NCBI GenBank assembly: GCA_023402845.1
Contig: JAEYFP010000016.1
Coordinates: 1-64,000, forward strand
From: Bacillota bacterium
Lineage (GTDB): Bacteria; Bacillota; Clostridia; Lachnospirales; Lachnospiraceae
DNA: 64,000 nucleotides
Direction: 5' to 3'
The translations under genes were made by a program, and so were the position numbers. Below the pieces are notes generated by a model that was not told the origin of the DNA, did no database searches, and was given only the letters and a program-made list of their open reading frames with translations. This document shows positions 1 to 7,129 of the stretch, piece by piece (positions within the stretch are counted from its first letter, which is position 1; the number at the start of each line of letters is the position of its first letter).

Positions 1-142
1 AGTCTCCGTAATAGAGTAAAATGCTTGCATTCTCGCAAAAGATTGGAGTAAAGCGCTTGCATTTCCTGATAACAATTATAAAGGTAAACGGCGCAATTTA
101 AAATCCACCCTTAAATTAGGCGCTTACAAAACAAATGTACAC
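1..142. other. CRISPR-distal flank, no gene seen
   Basis: This stretch lies beyond the trailer end of the array and has no credible ORF. It contains two imperfect 18-bp direct repeats (14-31 and 46-63, 16 of 18 identical, 32-bp period). It also has an AT-rich inverted repeat flanked by GCGC (about 91-123) with no T tract. No degenerate CRISPR repeat at the expected ~67-bp spacing was found. Confidence 0.5.
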
Positions 143-1112
143 ATTTCAATCCACGCTCCCCGCAAAGGGAGCGACTCAACAGCTGTCTTAGTTAATCCGG
201 CTGCTTCTAAATTTCAATCCACGCTCCCCGCAAAGGGAGCGACAACGGGGCGAATACACCGCTTTGGAATATGCGGAATTTCAATCCACGCTCCCCGCAA
301 AGGGAGCGACCGTCTGCTTCTGTTTCATTCAATTCCTCTAACTGATTTCAATCCACGCTCCCCGCAAAGGGAGCGACTTCTAATCAAATTACTGTAGCCG
401 GAGACGTTAGTATTTCAATCCACGCTCCCCGCAAAGGGAGCGACCTCTCTCATCCGGGCAAATACAAGCCGGTACTGATATTTCAATCCACGCTCCCCGC
501 AAAGGGAGCGACGTTAAATACAAATACCAAATTATCCTTAGACCAATTTCAATCCACGCTCCCCGCAAAGGGAGCGACCACTCTCTTCCACTAATTACCT
601 AACGATTTTATAATTTCAATCCACGCTCCCCGCAAAGGGAGCGACAACTTCTACATCTTGCTTATCATCCTCAACAACAATTTCAATCCACGCTCCCCGC
701 AAAGGGAGCGACACGATGTCGCAGGGTACGCTTAAAAAGCTAAAAATTTCAATCCACGCTCCCCGCAAAGGGAGCGACGAATGCCGTGTTTATGTGGGTT
801 ACAGGGATTTTAATTTCAATCCACGCTCCCCGCAAAGGGAGCGACATGAATAAAAAAACAATCGCACTGACAGAGGATATTTCAATCCACGCTCCCCGCA
901 AAGGGAGCGACAATGACATTCTCCAGTTCCTGTTTAGCGCATAATAATTTCAATCCACGCTCCCCGCAAAGGGAGCGACTTTGCAACGGTGTTATCCGGT
1001 GACCCGTCTGCAATTTCAATCCACGCTCCCCGCAAAGGGAGCGACGCTATCTATGCCGATCAATGGAATACCTAGCTTTATTTCAATCCACGCTCCCCGC
1101 AAAGGGAGCGAC
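143..1112 (-). CRISPR. Type I-C CRISPR array, 15 repeats and 14 spacers
   Basis: Fifteen copies of a 33-bp repeat start at 143, 211, 278, 345, 412, 480, 546, 613, 680, 746, 813, 879, 947, 1013 and 1080, with spacers of 33-35 bp. All copies look identical by eye, including the last. Read on the minus strand, the repeat begins GTCGCTCCC and ends TGGATTGAAAT. It has a 7-bp stem (CGCTCCC/GGGAGCG), a 6-nt loop and an 11-nt 3' part that would become the crRNA 5' handle, as in type I-C systems. The minus orientation puts the leader at the high-coordinate end next to cas2, so the newest spacer should be 1046-1079. An intact distal repeat suggests a young array or one that lost its older end. Several spacers have open frames consistent with phage or mobile-element genes; targets were not searched. 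Confidence 0.98.
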
Positions 1113-1281
1113 AGCAAATATAGCCAAAAAAATTATACCATTTTCTCATTCTCTCAGCATCATTCACAATTTTTTAGCATTATCCTTCATTTATACAACT
1201 TATCTTAACATCAAACTACCTCTTTGCCCATTATTACTGGTGCGAATCTCCCGGGGATTTTATGTGTGCTTACGGTTCGCA
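1113..1281 (-). promoter_or_regulatory. CRISPR leader with array promoter
   Basis: This A/T-rich stretch lies between cas2 and the first repeat. On the minus strand it carries an extended -10 element (TGGTATAAT, hexamer at 1132-1137) about 20 bp before the first repeat, so transcription would start near 1125 and read through the array. No good -35 is visible at 17 bp. The cas2-proximal half contains GTGCGAA and TTCGCAC inverted elements around a CCCGGG core (about 1230-1280), possibly for adaptation factors or a cas2 terminator. Confidence 0.75.
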
Positions 1282-1572
1282 CTACAAAATAAGCGGAGCC
1301 TCCACATCAAAGCCTGGCTTTGTTCCAATATGCTCCACTTTCTTCTTATAATTATTACCGAGGTAGTAAAAACGTAAGCTGTCGTGTTCCTTATCTATAA
1401 TACCCTCCAGTATAGCCTTTACCTGCCTACATTTCGTTTCATCAATAATGCATTCAAACACGGAATTCTGAACTCTCTGCCCATAATTTACACATTGCTT
1501 TGCAACCTTACGTAAACGTCTTTTACCGCCTTCGCTTTCCGTACAAACATCATATGTGATAAGCACTAACAT
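1282..1572 (-). CDS. cas2: CRISPR-associated endoribonuclease Cas2 (type I-C)
   Basis: This 96-residue protein has the usual Cas2 size and ferredoxin-like fold signature. It opens with MLVLITYDV, where the conserved Asp follows the first beta strand, and has an Arg/Lys-rich RRLRKVAKQ helix. In the family Cas2 dimers bridge two Cas1 dimers to form the spacer integration complex. It is the last gene of the leftward cas operon, 9 bp after cas1, and its 3' end borders the CRISPR leader. No missing residues or frameshifts are apparent. Confidence 0.96.
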   Translation of the reverse strand: MLVLITYDVCTESEGGKRRLRKVAKQCVNYGQRVQNSVFECIIDETKCRQVKAILEGIIDKEHDSLRFYYLGNNYKKKVEHIGTKPGFDVEAPLIL

Positions 1573-1581
1573 CTACTTCAC

Positions 1582-2613
1582 CTACTTCCATAAAAACGGT
1601 GGATATTCATCCAAATCTCCGCGAATATATCTTGCTAATAATAATGCTTGTACATAGGGTACCATTCCCCATTCAATTTTTTCATCCAAAAATGGGTGGC
1701 GAATTTCTTCCTGTTTTCGTGTTTGCCATGCATTTAAAAAGATTTTTCTTGCCTCATCCTTCATGATGACTGCTCCGTTTTCCTTTTGATCAAAACACCT
1801 GCCATCCATAATCTTCTTATTGATTAAGGTTAACACGAATCGATCTGCCATGACTGAACGAAGCTCTTCCATCAAATCAAGAGCAAGTGAGATCCTCCCC
1901 GGGCGATCCTTATGTAAAAAGCCCACGTAAGGATCCAGTCCAACGGTTTCCAGCGCAGAGGCGCACGAATTTGCTAATAACGAGTATGCAAACGACAGCA
2001 TTGCGTTCACATTATCAAGCGGCGGACGCCTATTGCGTGTATTGAAATAGAAGTTGTCCTTTTGTTGTAAAATCATATCATCAAATACCGAAAAATAGAT
2101 GCTTGCCGCCTCTCCCTCTATTCCTCTAAGTCGTTCGGTATTCTCACAGTTTTGAAGAGCTTTCATCGCAGTACTCAAAAAGCCTGATTTTAATTTGAGC
2201 TTTTCAACATCCATCCGCAAGGCATAGTCTCTGATTGCTCGCTCAATTACCCATTTTGAATTATACAATTTCCCCGTAATAAAATTCCTTGCTACCATAG
2301 TACTTCTTTCTTCACTGTCAGAAATCCGATACTGTTCTTTGCGTAGCGTAACATTTCCCCGAACCTCTCCCGTTACCCTGGCAAGGAATTTACCGTATTC
2401 TGTCATAAAGGATAATGAAATATTTCTCTGGGCACAGGCTCCCATCATCTTAGGGCTTGCACCGGTATAACCAAATGTCACAATTGCTTCCAGGTTATGC
2501 AGCGGTATTCTGGCGATTTCTTCCTTTTCACTCAAAATCACGACATTTTCACCATCCAGAGAAAGATATCGATTCGGAGTCGTTATATATAAGGTATTAA
2601 GTAGCTTCTTCAT
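1582..2613 (-). CDS. cas1: CRISPR-associated integrase Cas1 (type I-C)
   Basis: A 343-residue Cas1 that integrates new spacers at the leader end together with Cas2. The metal-binding residues of the alpha-helical domain are visible: Glu about 168 (GIEGEAASIY), His about 234 (GFLHKDRPG) and acidic residues about 246-249 (LALDLMEEL). An upstream in-frame start would add nine residues, but a GGGAGG ribosome site sits 6 nt before the ATG at 2613, giving an N-terminus MKKLLNTLY that is typical of I-C Cas1. The start overlaps the end of cas4 by 17 bp, indicating translational coupling. Confidence 0.96.
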   Translation of the reverse strand: MKKLLNTLYITTPNRYLSLDGENVVILSEKEEIARIPLHNLEAIVTFGYTGASPKMMGACAQRNISLSFMTEYGKFLARVTGEVRGNVTLRKEQYRISDSEERSTMVARNFITGKLYNSKWVIERAIRDYALRMDVEKLKLKSGFLSTAMKALQNCENTERLRGIEGEAASIYFSVFDDMILQQKDNFYFNTRNRRPPLDNVNAMLSFAYSLLANSCASALETVGLDPYVGFLHKDRPGRISLALDLMEELRSVMADRFVLTLINKKIMDGRCFDQKENGAVIMKDEARKIFLNAWQTRKQEEIRHPFLDEKIEWGMVPYVQALLLARYIRGDLDEYPPFLWK

Positions 2614-3274
2614 GCTCATCCTCCCTGACGGCATTGGCAATATAATCCTTTACCGATCTGCTTTTGTTTAGAATTGGTAAGCATAGATTCTTCAGTGAAC
2701 AGGCATTGCAGGCTTTTGTTCTTTTTACCTTGGGTGTATATCTTCTCTGATATATTTGATGCATCTCCTCGAACAGCTCCTCTGCCTTGCGATGCAATTC
2801 CTCTGTGAATTCTACCGTAATTCTGCGCCGGATCTCTTCGTAAAAAATATATCCGGTTTTCACTTCACAGCAAAGCATCTCTTCCAAACAAATTGCCTGT
2901 GCTGTTAATTGCAAAATATCCATATCCTCTGCCTTTGGCTCCCCATGCTTATATTCAATGGGAATCGGGAGATACCGTCCAACTCTTCCAAACAATGTGA
3001 TCCCTTCCATGTCATTACGGTGAAATTCTACCACATCACACTCTCCGCTTGTTCCAAGAAGAGACGAGTGTATCGGCATACCTCTGGAAATTATAATGTC
3101 ACCACGTTTTTCTGACGAAGATGCATCGTGTGCATTCTTGTGCAAAAGATTGCCCTCTACCGTGCGAAGATTTTCCTCCCATTGCTGCTCAATGTGAATG
3201 AGTGCCCACTGCCTTCTGCAAAATGCAAAATGCTGTATTCCCGACAACGCTATATAATCCTCTTCCCGATACAT
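2597..3274 (-). CDS. cas4: CRISPR-associated exonuclease Cas4 (type I-C)
   Basis: A 225-residue Cas4 (RecB-like nuclease fold with an Fe-S cluster). The four cluster cysteines are at 19 (FAFCRRQW) and at 189, 192 and 198 (CNACSLKNLC). RecB-type catalytic motifs appear as GECDVVEF, PIEYKHG and QLTAQAICLEE. In type I-C systems Cas4 works with Cas1-Cas2 to trim prespacers and choose PAM-flanked ends. It sits 2 bp after cas7c and overlaps cas1 in the same operon. All key residues are present. Confidence 0.96.
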   Translation of the reverse strand: MYREEDYIALSGIQHFAFCRRQWALIHIEQQWEENLRTVEGNLLHKNAHDASSSEKRGDIIISRGMPIHSSLLGTSGECDVVEFHRNDMEGITLFGRVGRYLPIPIEYKHGEPKAEDMDILQLTAQAICLEEMLCCEVKTGYIFYEEIRRRITVEFTEELHRKAEELFEEMHQIYQRRYTPKVKRTKACNACSLKNLCLPILNKSRSVKDYIANAVREDEHEEAT

Positions 3275-3276
3275 AA

Positions 3277-4155
3277 TTAAATCCTGCGTGAAACGGTGAC
3301 ACCTTCCGGAATGATATCAGTATTCACCTTCACCCTATAATCAGAATAGGCTCTGGCTGCCTGTTCCGTAATTCGTTCCACCGAGACTGCATCAAACAAG
3401 CGATATGCCGGGCAATTCCCTAATTCACTCTCATGCTGAAATACTATCAGCTCTCTTACCGACATCTTTCCTCTTGCCGCAGAATGATCAATTTCAAACA
3501 TATTGATAAGTGCCTCCCACAGTAAGGATAAATCCTCTTCGCTAAATCCGGTTACTTTTCTTGCGAGATTTGCTGAGATATAACCATCCAGACGATATAG
3601 GGCATAGGGAATAATATGCTTTCTTCCCATTTCAGTTTCTTTTTTCTTGGCATCCTCTTCCGTTGTGATAGCTACTCTTGTTATGGTGACCTCCTGAGGA
3701 ATGATAGGCTCTATGCTTCTTGCAAATCCAAGCTGAACCGGGCCTCTTACCTGTCCGCAATTTAATTTTGCCTTCACAAAGGTCGTCATAACCGCTCCAA
3801 AGGTTCTGATATCAAAGAAATTCGCACACATAAAATCCCTCAGCTTTTCATCAATATCTCCTTTTTTTGACTGAGCATCTTTTTCCTCAATACCAACATG
3901 GGCATAGGCTTCCCTGTCGCTCTTATTCAACGGAACTCCATCCTTTATATAGATACGGTATCCTGTGCTATCCTCCTTCAAGGTCTCCACATAGTTACGT
4001 ATTTTTCTTTTGATGCATACATCTGTGACCAACCCATATCCGGTCTCCTGATCAATACGCGGCATATTTCCCGCATCGGGATCACCATTGGGATTACCGT
4101 TTTCCACATCAAATAATACCGTAAACTCATATCTGTTCTTAATCGGCTCACTCAT
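3277..4155 (-). CDS. cas7: Cascade backbone protein Cas7c (Csd2)
   Basis: A 292-residue Cas7 of subtype I-C that polymerises along the crRNA spacer to form the Cascade backbone. Family features include the N-terminal RRM-type strand EFTVLFDVENGNPNGDPD and the segment GYGLVTDVCIKRKIRNY. An ATG at 4161 overlaps the cas8c stop (ATGA), but the GGAGG ribosome site is only 1 nt from it and 7 nt from the ATG at 4155, so the latter is preferred. It lies directly between cas8c and cas4. Confidence 0.96.
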   Translation of the reverse strand: MSEPIKNRYEFTVLFDVENGNPNGDPDAGNMPRIDQETGYGLVTDVCIKRKIRNYVETLKEDSTGYRIYIKDGVPLNKSDREAYAHVGIEEKDAQSKKGDIDEKLRDFMCANFFDIRTFGAVMTTFVKAKLNCGQVRGPVQLGFARSIEPIIPQEVTITRVAITTEEDAKKKETEMGRKHIIPYALYRLDGYISANLARKVTGFSEEDLSLLWEALINMFEIDHSAARGKMSVRELIVFQHESELGNCPAYRLFDAVSVERITEQAARAYSDYRVKVNTDIIPEGVTVSRRI

Positions 4156-4157
4156 AT

Positions 4158-5993
4158 TCATTCCTCCATTCTATTATTTGCTTTTTCCTTCTTGCGTTCA
4201 CTGGCTTCCTTGATATCTGTAAAATGCTTATTTCTCTGATGATAATATCCTAATACAAAAATACCTTGATTCTCCAACGTCAAATTTTTTGGAAAGGGGT
4301 TTTCTTCAACCTTTAATAATTGCATAATCTCCTCAATACCGGCTTCGTTTCGCGCTCCATACTCAGCCTTTGCTATGTGATAATTTGATAATTTCAGTAA
4401 CACCGGAAATATCTGAGCGGGATTCGCGCAGGCCGATGTAAAATAACGGTCTTTAATGGTTGTATTAATCGTTGGATTTGCATCCTTCTGCGCCTTTTCC
4501 AGGGCTGCAAAAAGCCGGCCAAGTACATAAGCCTTGTTTTGTGATTGCGTATTTAATGACATCTCTAAAACCCCCTCCTTTTTGTATTTCTCTGCGTGAG
4601 TGCTGCGGGAAAGATATGCTTTTATGATTGCCGCCTTCACATAATTAATTTCCTTTTCTGCACGAATTCGTATCATAATCGCTTGAAATAAAGCCGTAGG
4701 ATAAGCACTCCCAGTAAAAATGGCTCTCATAACCGAACCGGACAGCAACGCAGAGGCAGCCTTATTCGTCGATGACGGTGCTACTGTTTCATTCAGCATT
4801 CTCCATATGGATATTGCTTCAGGCTCTTTTTCAAACTGCTTCTCAATTGTCATATTCTCATGATGCTTCTTCAGCATATCAATAAATACTCCAAATTGAT
4901 TACTAAGCATAAACCGTATTGAGATTCTCGCGGCATTCGGTGACAGTGCCAGTATATAGAACCTTGCATCCTCTTTTACCGAAAAACCCCCGCTTACCTC
5001 GGTTCCATTGGCAAGCTTCGTAAAAATTGATTTAACCTCCTCTACTGCTACCGGATCTCTGACATAGTGCTGCTCTCCATTTGATATCTGTATCAGCTCG
5101 TCCGGATTATTCATCAAAGCAAAGATATCCTGATATTCCTTATTATCCTCGCATTCTGCCCAATATACGATTGTGGAGTCTCCTAACAGCATTCTATGAC
5201 TGGAATCTGAAAGCATATAATTAAGTGCCGCACCATAGGCAAAGGCAGCATATTCACTTACCGGTGCATTCAGTCCCTGCGCCTTGGTATTCCCATAGGA
5301 TTCATAGGCTGGTGCGTTAAAGGATACCAGTGTATTGCCCATTGGCTGACCGCCTCGTATTCCCCTTATGCTTGGATGTAATAAGGCAATCTTCCCATAT
5401 TTTCCGGTAACCAGGCAGGTGCGGGTTTCCCCGTCAGCAGAGGAATCTTTATACGCTTCCCAAGCATGTCGAATGCTGCTTTCTTGATGCACATACCCTG
5501 TCATCCCCTCAAGTCGAAAAACCAGATTGGCTCCCTTACAGATATCCTCTAAATACTCTATTAATTTAGGATGTTCCTTAGCCTCCTCTGTCTTCCACTG
5601 CTCCAGAAACCGGCATACAGCCCTTGCCTCTTCACATACAACCTCCTGTAAGACAGTCTGATTATGCAACTTAAATGCCTCAAAGCATTCCTTCGAGCGT
5701 TTTTCATTTCCCTTATTATCCATTCCCAAAACGTAACTTGCATTATCACAAAGAAAATTTGCCGCAACTCCGACAGTTCGTTTTACTTGCTCCGGAACAT
5801 CCAGTTCTAAGGCAATTTGTTTCTTACCGCTTGCATCCGGACGCTTTAGGGGTAGAACTCCTACTAATTCACCTGCTCTTGATATCGTCAACGCATAGGA
5901 TACCTTCGCCCTGCCGTAACCTAATTTCGGAATAGTACTGTTTTCTTCTTCTGCAAGTATCTCATAATAATTCAACAATGACTGCAGTAACAT
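4158..5993 (-). CDS. cas8c: Cascade large subunit Cas8c (Csd1)
   Basis: A protein of about 611 residues of the Csd1 family, the large subunit of I-C Cascade that recognises the PAM and helps open target DNA. In this subtype an internal start in the same gene makes the small subunit (Cas11c), so the C-terminal third may be translated separately; I did not map that start. The preferred start gives MLLQSLLNYYEIL, the usual family N-terminus; in-frame GTG (6014) and ATG (6005) codons lie upstream and no strong ribosome site decides between them. It is 90 bp downstream of cas5c and overlaps cas7c. Confidence 0.93.
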   Translation of the reverse strand: MLLQSLLNYYEILAEEENSTIPKLGYGRAKVSYALTISRAGELVGVLPLKRPDASGKKQIALELDVPEQVKRTVGVAANFLCDNASYVLGMDNKGNEKRSKECFEAFKLHNQTVLQEVVCEEARAVCRFLEQWKTEEAKEHPKLIEYLEDICKGANLVFRLEGMTGYVHQESSIRHAWEAYKDSSADGETRTCLVTGKYGKIALLHPSIRGIRGGQPMGNTLVSFNAPAYESYGNTKAQGLNAPVSEYAAFAYGAALNYMLSDSSHRMLLGDSTIVYWAECEDNKEYQDIFALMNNPDELIQISNGEQHYVRDPVAVEEVKSIFTKLANGTEVSGGFSVKEDARFYILALSPNAARISIRFMLSNQFGVFIDMLKKHHENMTIEKQFEKEPEAISIWRMLNETVAPSSTNKAASALLSGSVMRAIFTGSAYPTALFQAIMIRIRAEKEINYVKAAIIKAYLSRSTHAEKYKKEGVLEMSLNTQSQNKAYVLGRLFAALEKAQKDANPTINTTIKDRYFTSACANPAQIFPVLLKLSNYHIAKAEYGARNEAGIEEIMQLLKVEENPFPKNLTLENQGIFVLGYYHQRNKHFTDIKEASERKKEKANNRMEE

Positions 5994-6083
5994 ACTTACA
6001 CCCATACCTTTCACTTTCTGATGTCCTATTCAAAAAGTGAATAGGCCTTAATAAAGAGTTTGAAGGTGTTCTTCCTTTAAAAT

Positions 6084-6764
6084 TCACCGGACAATCCTCG
6101 CTTCCCCCAAATTTATCACTCCGTTCACCATCCTTGCCCTAAAAAAAGTAGGCACAATTTCATCCTCATTCCCATTCCTTCCGTCACTACCCCACTCCAT
6201 ATCATAGAGCATGTAGCCTAAATCTCGTTCTCCTGTCAACGGGCTTTCCGGCACCTCTCCTTCTATCAGTGTAACAATTGCCGGAAACTCCTTACAGCCA
6301 AGATAGGGCTGCGTAAAGCATTGCCCGTTTCTCAATCTGCGAAGCAAAATATTATAATGCTTTTCTTCACACTCATCTTCATTCTCACTTTTCTTCCCAG
6401 TCATTTCAAAATGTCCTGTGATCGCATAGTGAACATCTCTGAGCACGGTTGATGCTCTTTGCTGTATGATTTCCTTCGTGTTAAGATAGCCTTTCCCTCC
6501 TTTTTCTTCCATCAGCTTACTGATATCATGATGACTGATTTTCTGGCTGACCTCATTGCGTCTGATGTTTGTAAATTGCGGTTCGTTATATACATGGATT
6601 GTATCAATAAAAAATTTTATAGCCGGTTTCCAGTAGATCGATTCTATGATTGCGCGGGCTGCGGATGGGGTTATGACATCATAGCTCACTCGTTCTACCT
6701 TTAGATCCACGCGCGTGAATAATGCCAATTCCCCTCTGACATCAATGCTAAAACCATATCCCAT
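6084..6764 (-). CDS. cas5: crRNA endoribonuclease Cas5c (Cas5d)
   Basis: A 226-residue Cas5 of subtype I-C. In this subtype Cas5 replaces Cas6, cutting the repeat hairpin at its base and staying on the 11-nt 5' handle within Cascade. The N-terminal ELALFTRVDLKVERVSY and the IYWKPAIKFFI segment, which carries the Tyr/Lys region implicated in cleavage, match the family. The start has an AAGGAGG ribosome site. It is the first gene of the cas5c-cas8c-cas7c-cas4-cas1-cas2 operon and lies directly downstream of the promoter that the creR-like RNA appears to target. Confidence 0.95.
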   Translation of the reverse strand: MGYGFSIDVRGELALFTRVDLKVERVSYDVITPSAARAIIESIYWKPAIKFFIDTIHVYNEPQFTNIRRNEVSQKISHHDISKLMEEKGGKGYLNTKEIIQQRASTVLRDVHYAITGHFEMTGKKSENEDECEEKHYNILLRRLRNGQCFTQPYLGCKEFPAIVTLIEGEVPESPLTGERDLGYMLYDMEWGSDGRNGNEDEIVPTFFRARMVNGVINLGEARIVR

Positions 6765-6789
6765 AATAATTCACCTCCTTTCTTTTGTT

Positions 6790-6816
6790 TTCATGTTCAA
6801 TTGTATTATAAATAAA
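6790..6816 (+). promoter_or_regulatory. Self-protospacer with TTC PAM in the cas5c promoter
   Basis: Plus-strand TTC at 6790-6792, the canonical type I-C PAM, is followed at 6793 by ATGTTCAATTGTATTATA. The small RNA's spacer-like segment at 7078-7095 reads ATGTTAAATTGTATTATA. The match is 17 of 18, with the only mismatch at position 6, which type I effectors do not read because every sixth base is flipped out. Pairing continues weakly to 21 of 24 (mismatches 6, 19, 21) and then stops. The site covers the -10 region and predicted start of the cas5c operon, so Cascade bound here would block transcription. Confidence 0.85.
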
Positions 6817-6828
6817 ATTGAATTTCAA
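6800..6828 (-). promoter_or_regulatory. Promoter of the cas5c-cas2 operon
   Basis: On the minus strand TTGAAA (6823-6828) is followed 17 bp later by TACAAT (6800-6805); an overlapping TATAAT (6805-6810) is an alternative -10. Transcription would start near 6793, 29 nt before the cas5c start codon. The whole element lies inside or next to the self-protospacer matched by the creR-like RNA. Confidence 0.65.
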
Positions 6829-6847
6829 TATTAATACAATACAAAAA

Positions 6848-6904
6848 ATGTATATTTTTTTGTGCAATACTTCCATATATTTTTGTGCAATCATATATGT
6901 ATAG
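6848..6904 (+). CDS. Possible 18-residue hydrophobic ORF
   Basis: A very short rightward ORF reads MYIFLCNTSIYFCAIIYV and would be strongly hydrophobic. A weak plus-strand promoter (TTGTTT 6785-6790, 16 bp, TATAAA 6807-6812) overlaps the same self-protospacer, so the ORF could be silenced by Cascade like a CreT-type toxin. No ribosome site precedes the ATG, and the ORF lies over the TTTGTGCAAT direct repeats, so it may be chance. Listed as a candidate only. Confidence 0.15.
   Translation: MYIFLCNTSIYFCAIIYV
6851..6891 (-). repeat. Two direct repeats upstream of the cas promoter
   Basis: The motif TATATTTTTTTGTGCAAT (6851-6868) recurs as TATATTTTTGTGCAAT (6876-6891). On the minus strand this is ATTGCACAAAAA(AA)TATA twice, 22-46 bp upstream of the cas5c -35 hexamer. 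The position suits an activator or UP-element-like A tracts; no binding protein can be named. Confidence 0.5.
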
Positions 6905-6938
6905 ATCATTTTTGAAATCTGCTAGTGCCAATCTGGTA

Positions 6939-6982
6939 CCGCAAAGGTTACAGTTCACAGGCAATGTCAGTAACCCGCAAAG
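6939..6982. repeat. Palindromic element flanked by CCGCAAAG
   Basis: CCGCAAAG occurs at 6939-6946 and again at 6975-6982, 36 bp apart. Between them GGTTAC and GTAACC form an inverted repeat around an 18-bp loop. It could be a dispersed REP-like element or an operator. It lies between the divergent cas5c and creR-like promoters. Confidence 0.4.
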
Positions 6983-7013
6983 TTTTAATATATTTGCTTG
7001 ACCTGATTCCTAC

Positions 7014-7041
7014 TTGAAAATCCAAATTCTTATGCTATAAT
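7014..7041 (+). promoter_or_regulatory. Promoter of the creR-like RNA
   Basis: TTGAAA (7014-7019) and TATAAT (7036-7041) are separated by 16 bp, with an extended -10 (TGC directly before TATAAT). A start about 7 nt downstream falls at 7047-7049, the first base of the degenerate CRISPR repeat, so the RNA would begin with the repeat itself. This is among the best-looking promoters in the window. Confidence 0.8.
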
Positions 7042-7047
7042 ACAATA

Positions 7048-7129
7048 GTCGTGAAAACATATCACGTGGGTTGAAATATGTTAAATTGTATTATAGAAAA
7101 ATCCCATCTCAGCCATGATGGGATTTTTC
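7048..7129 (+). ncRNA. CreR-like Cascade-guiding small RNA
   Basis: Positions 7048-7077 form a degenerate CRISPR repeat. GT is followed by stem CGTGA, 7-nt loop AAACATA, stem TCACG and then TGGGTTGAAAT. The real repeat has the same layout with a different stem sequence and ends TGGATTGAAAT, so the handle differs by one base and the stem has changed on both sides while staying paired. The spacer-like part starts at 7078 and matches the cas5c promoter next to a TTC PAM. A perfect 12-bp terminator (7097-7128) replaces the second repeat. The unit is about 80 nt and is transcribed away from the cas operon. By analogy with the known CreR and CreA RNAs of type I systems, Cas5c would process or bind it and Cascade would repress cas transcription. 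The function is inference; the sequence features are direct. Confidence 0.8.
7097..7128. terminator. Bidirectional terminator of cas3 and the small RNA
   Basis: AAAAATCCCATC (7097-7108) and GATGGGATTTTT (7117-7128) form a perfect 12-bp stem with an 8-nt loop and a T tract in both directions. It ends cas3 transcription immediately after its stop codon (7130) and also ends the rightward small RNA. It separates cas3 from the other cas genes. Confidence 0.9.

Noticed and set aside
91..123. Possible degenerate 16th CRISPR repeat sharing AATCCAC
   Set aside because: It is 47 bp rather than ~67 bp from the last repeat, and similarity outside seven bases is poor; a simple AT-rich inverted repeat explains it.
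981..1377. Open frames running through the CRISPR repeats and leader on the plus strand
   Set aside because: They are frame artefacts of the repeat units (each copy encodes the same QSTLPAKGA-like string) and overlap the leader and cas2 in antisense.
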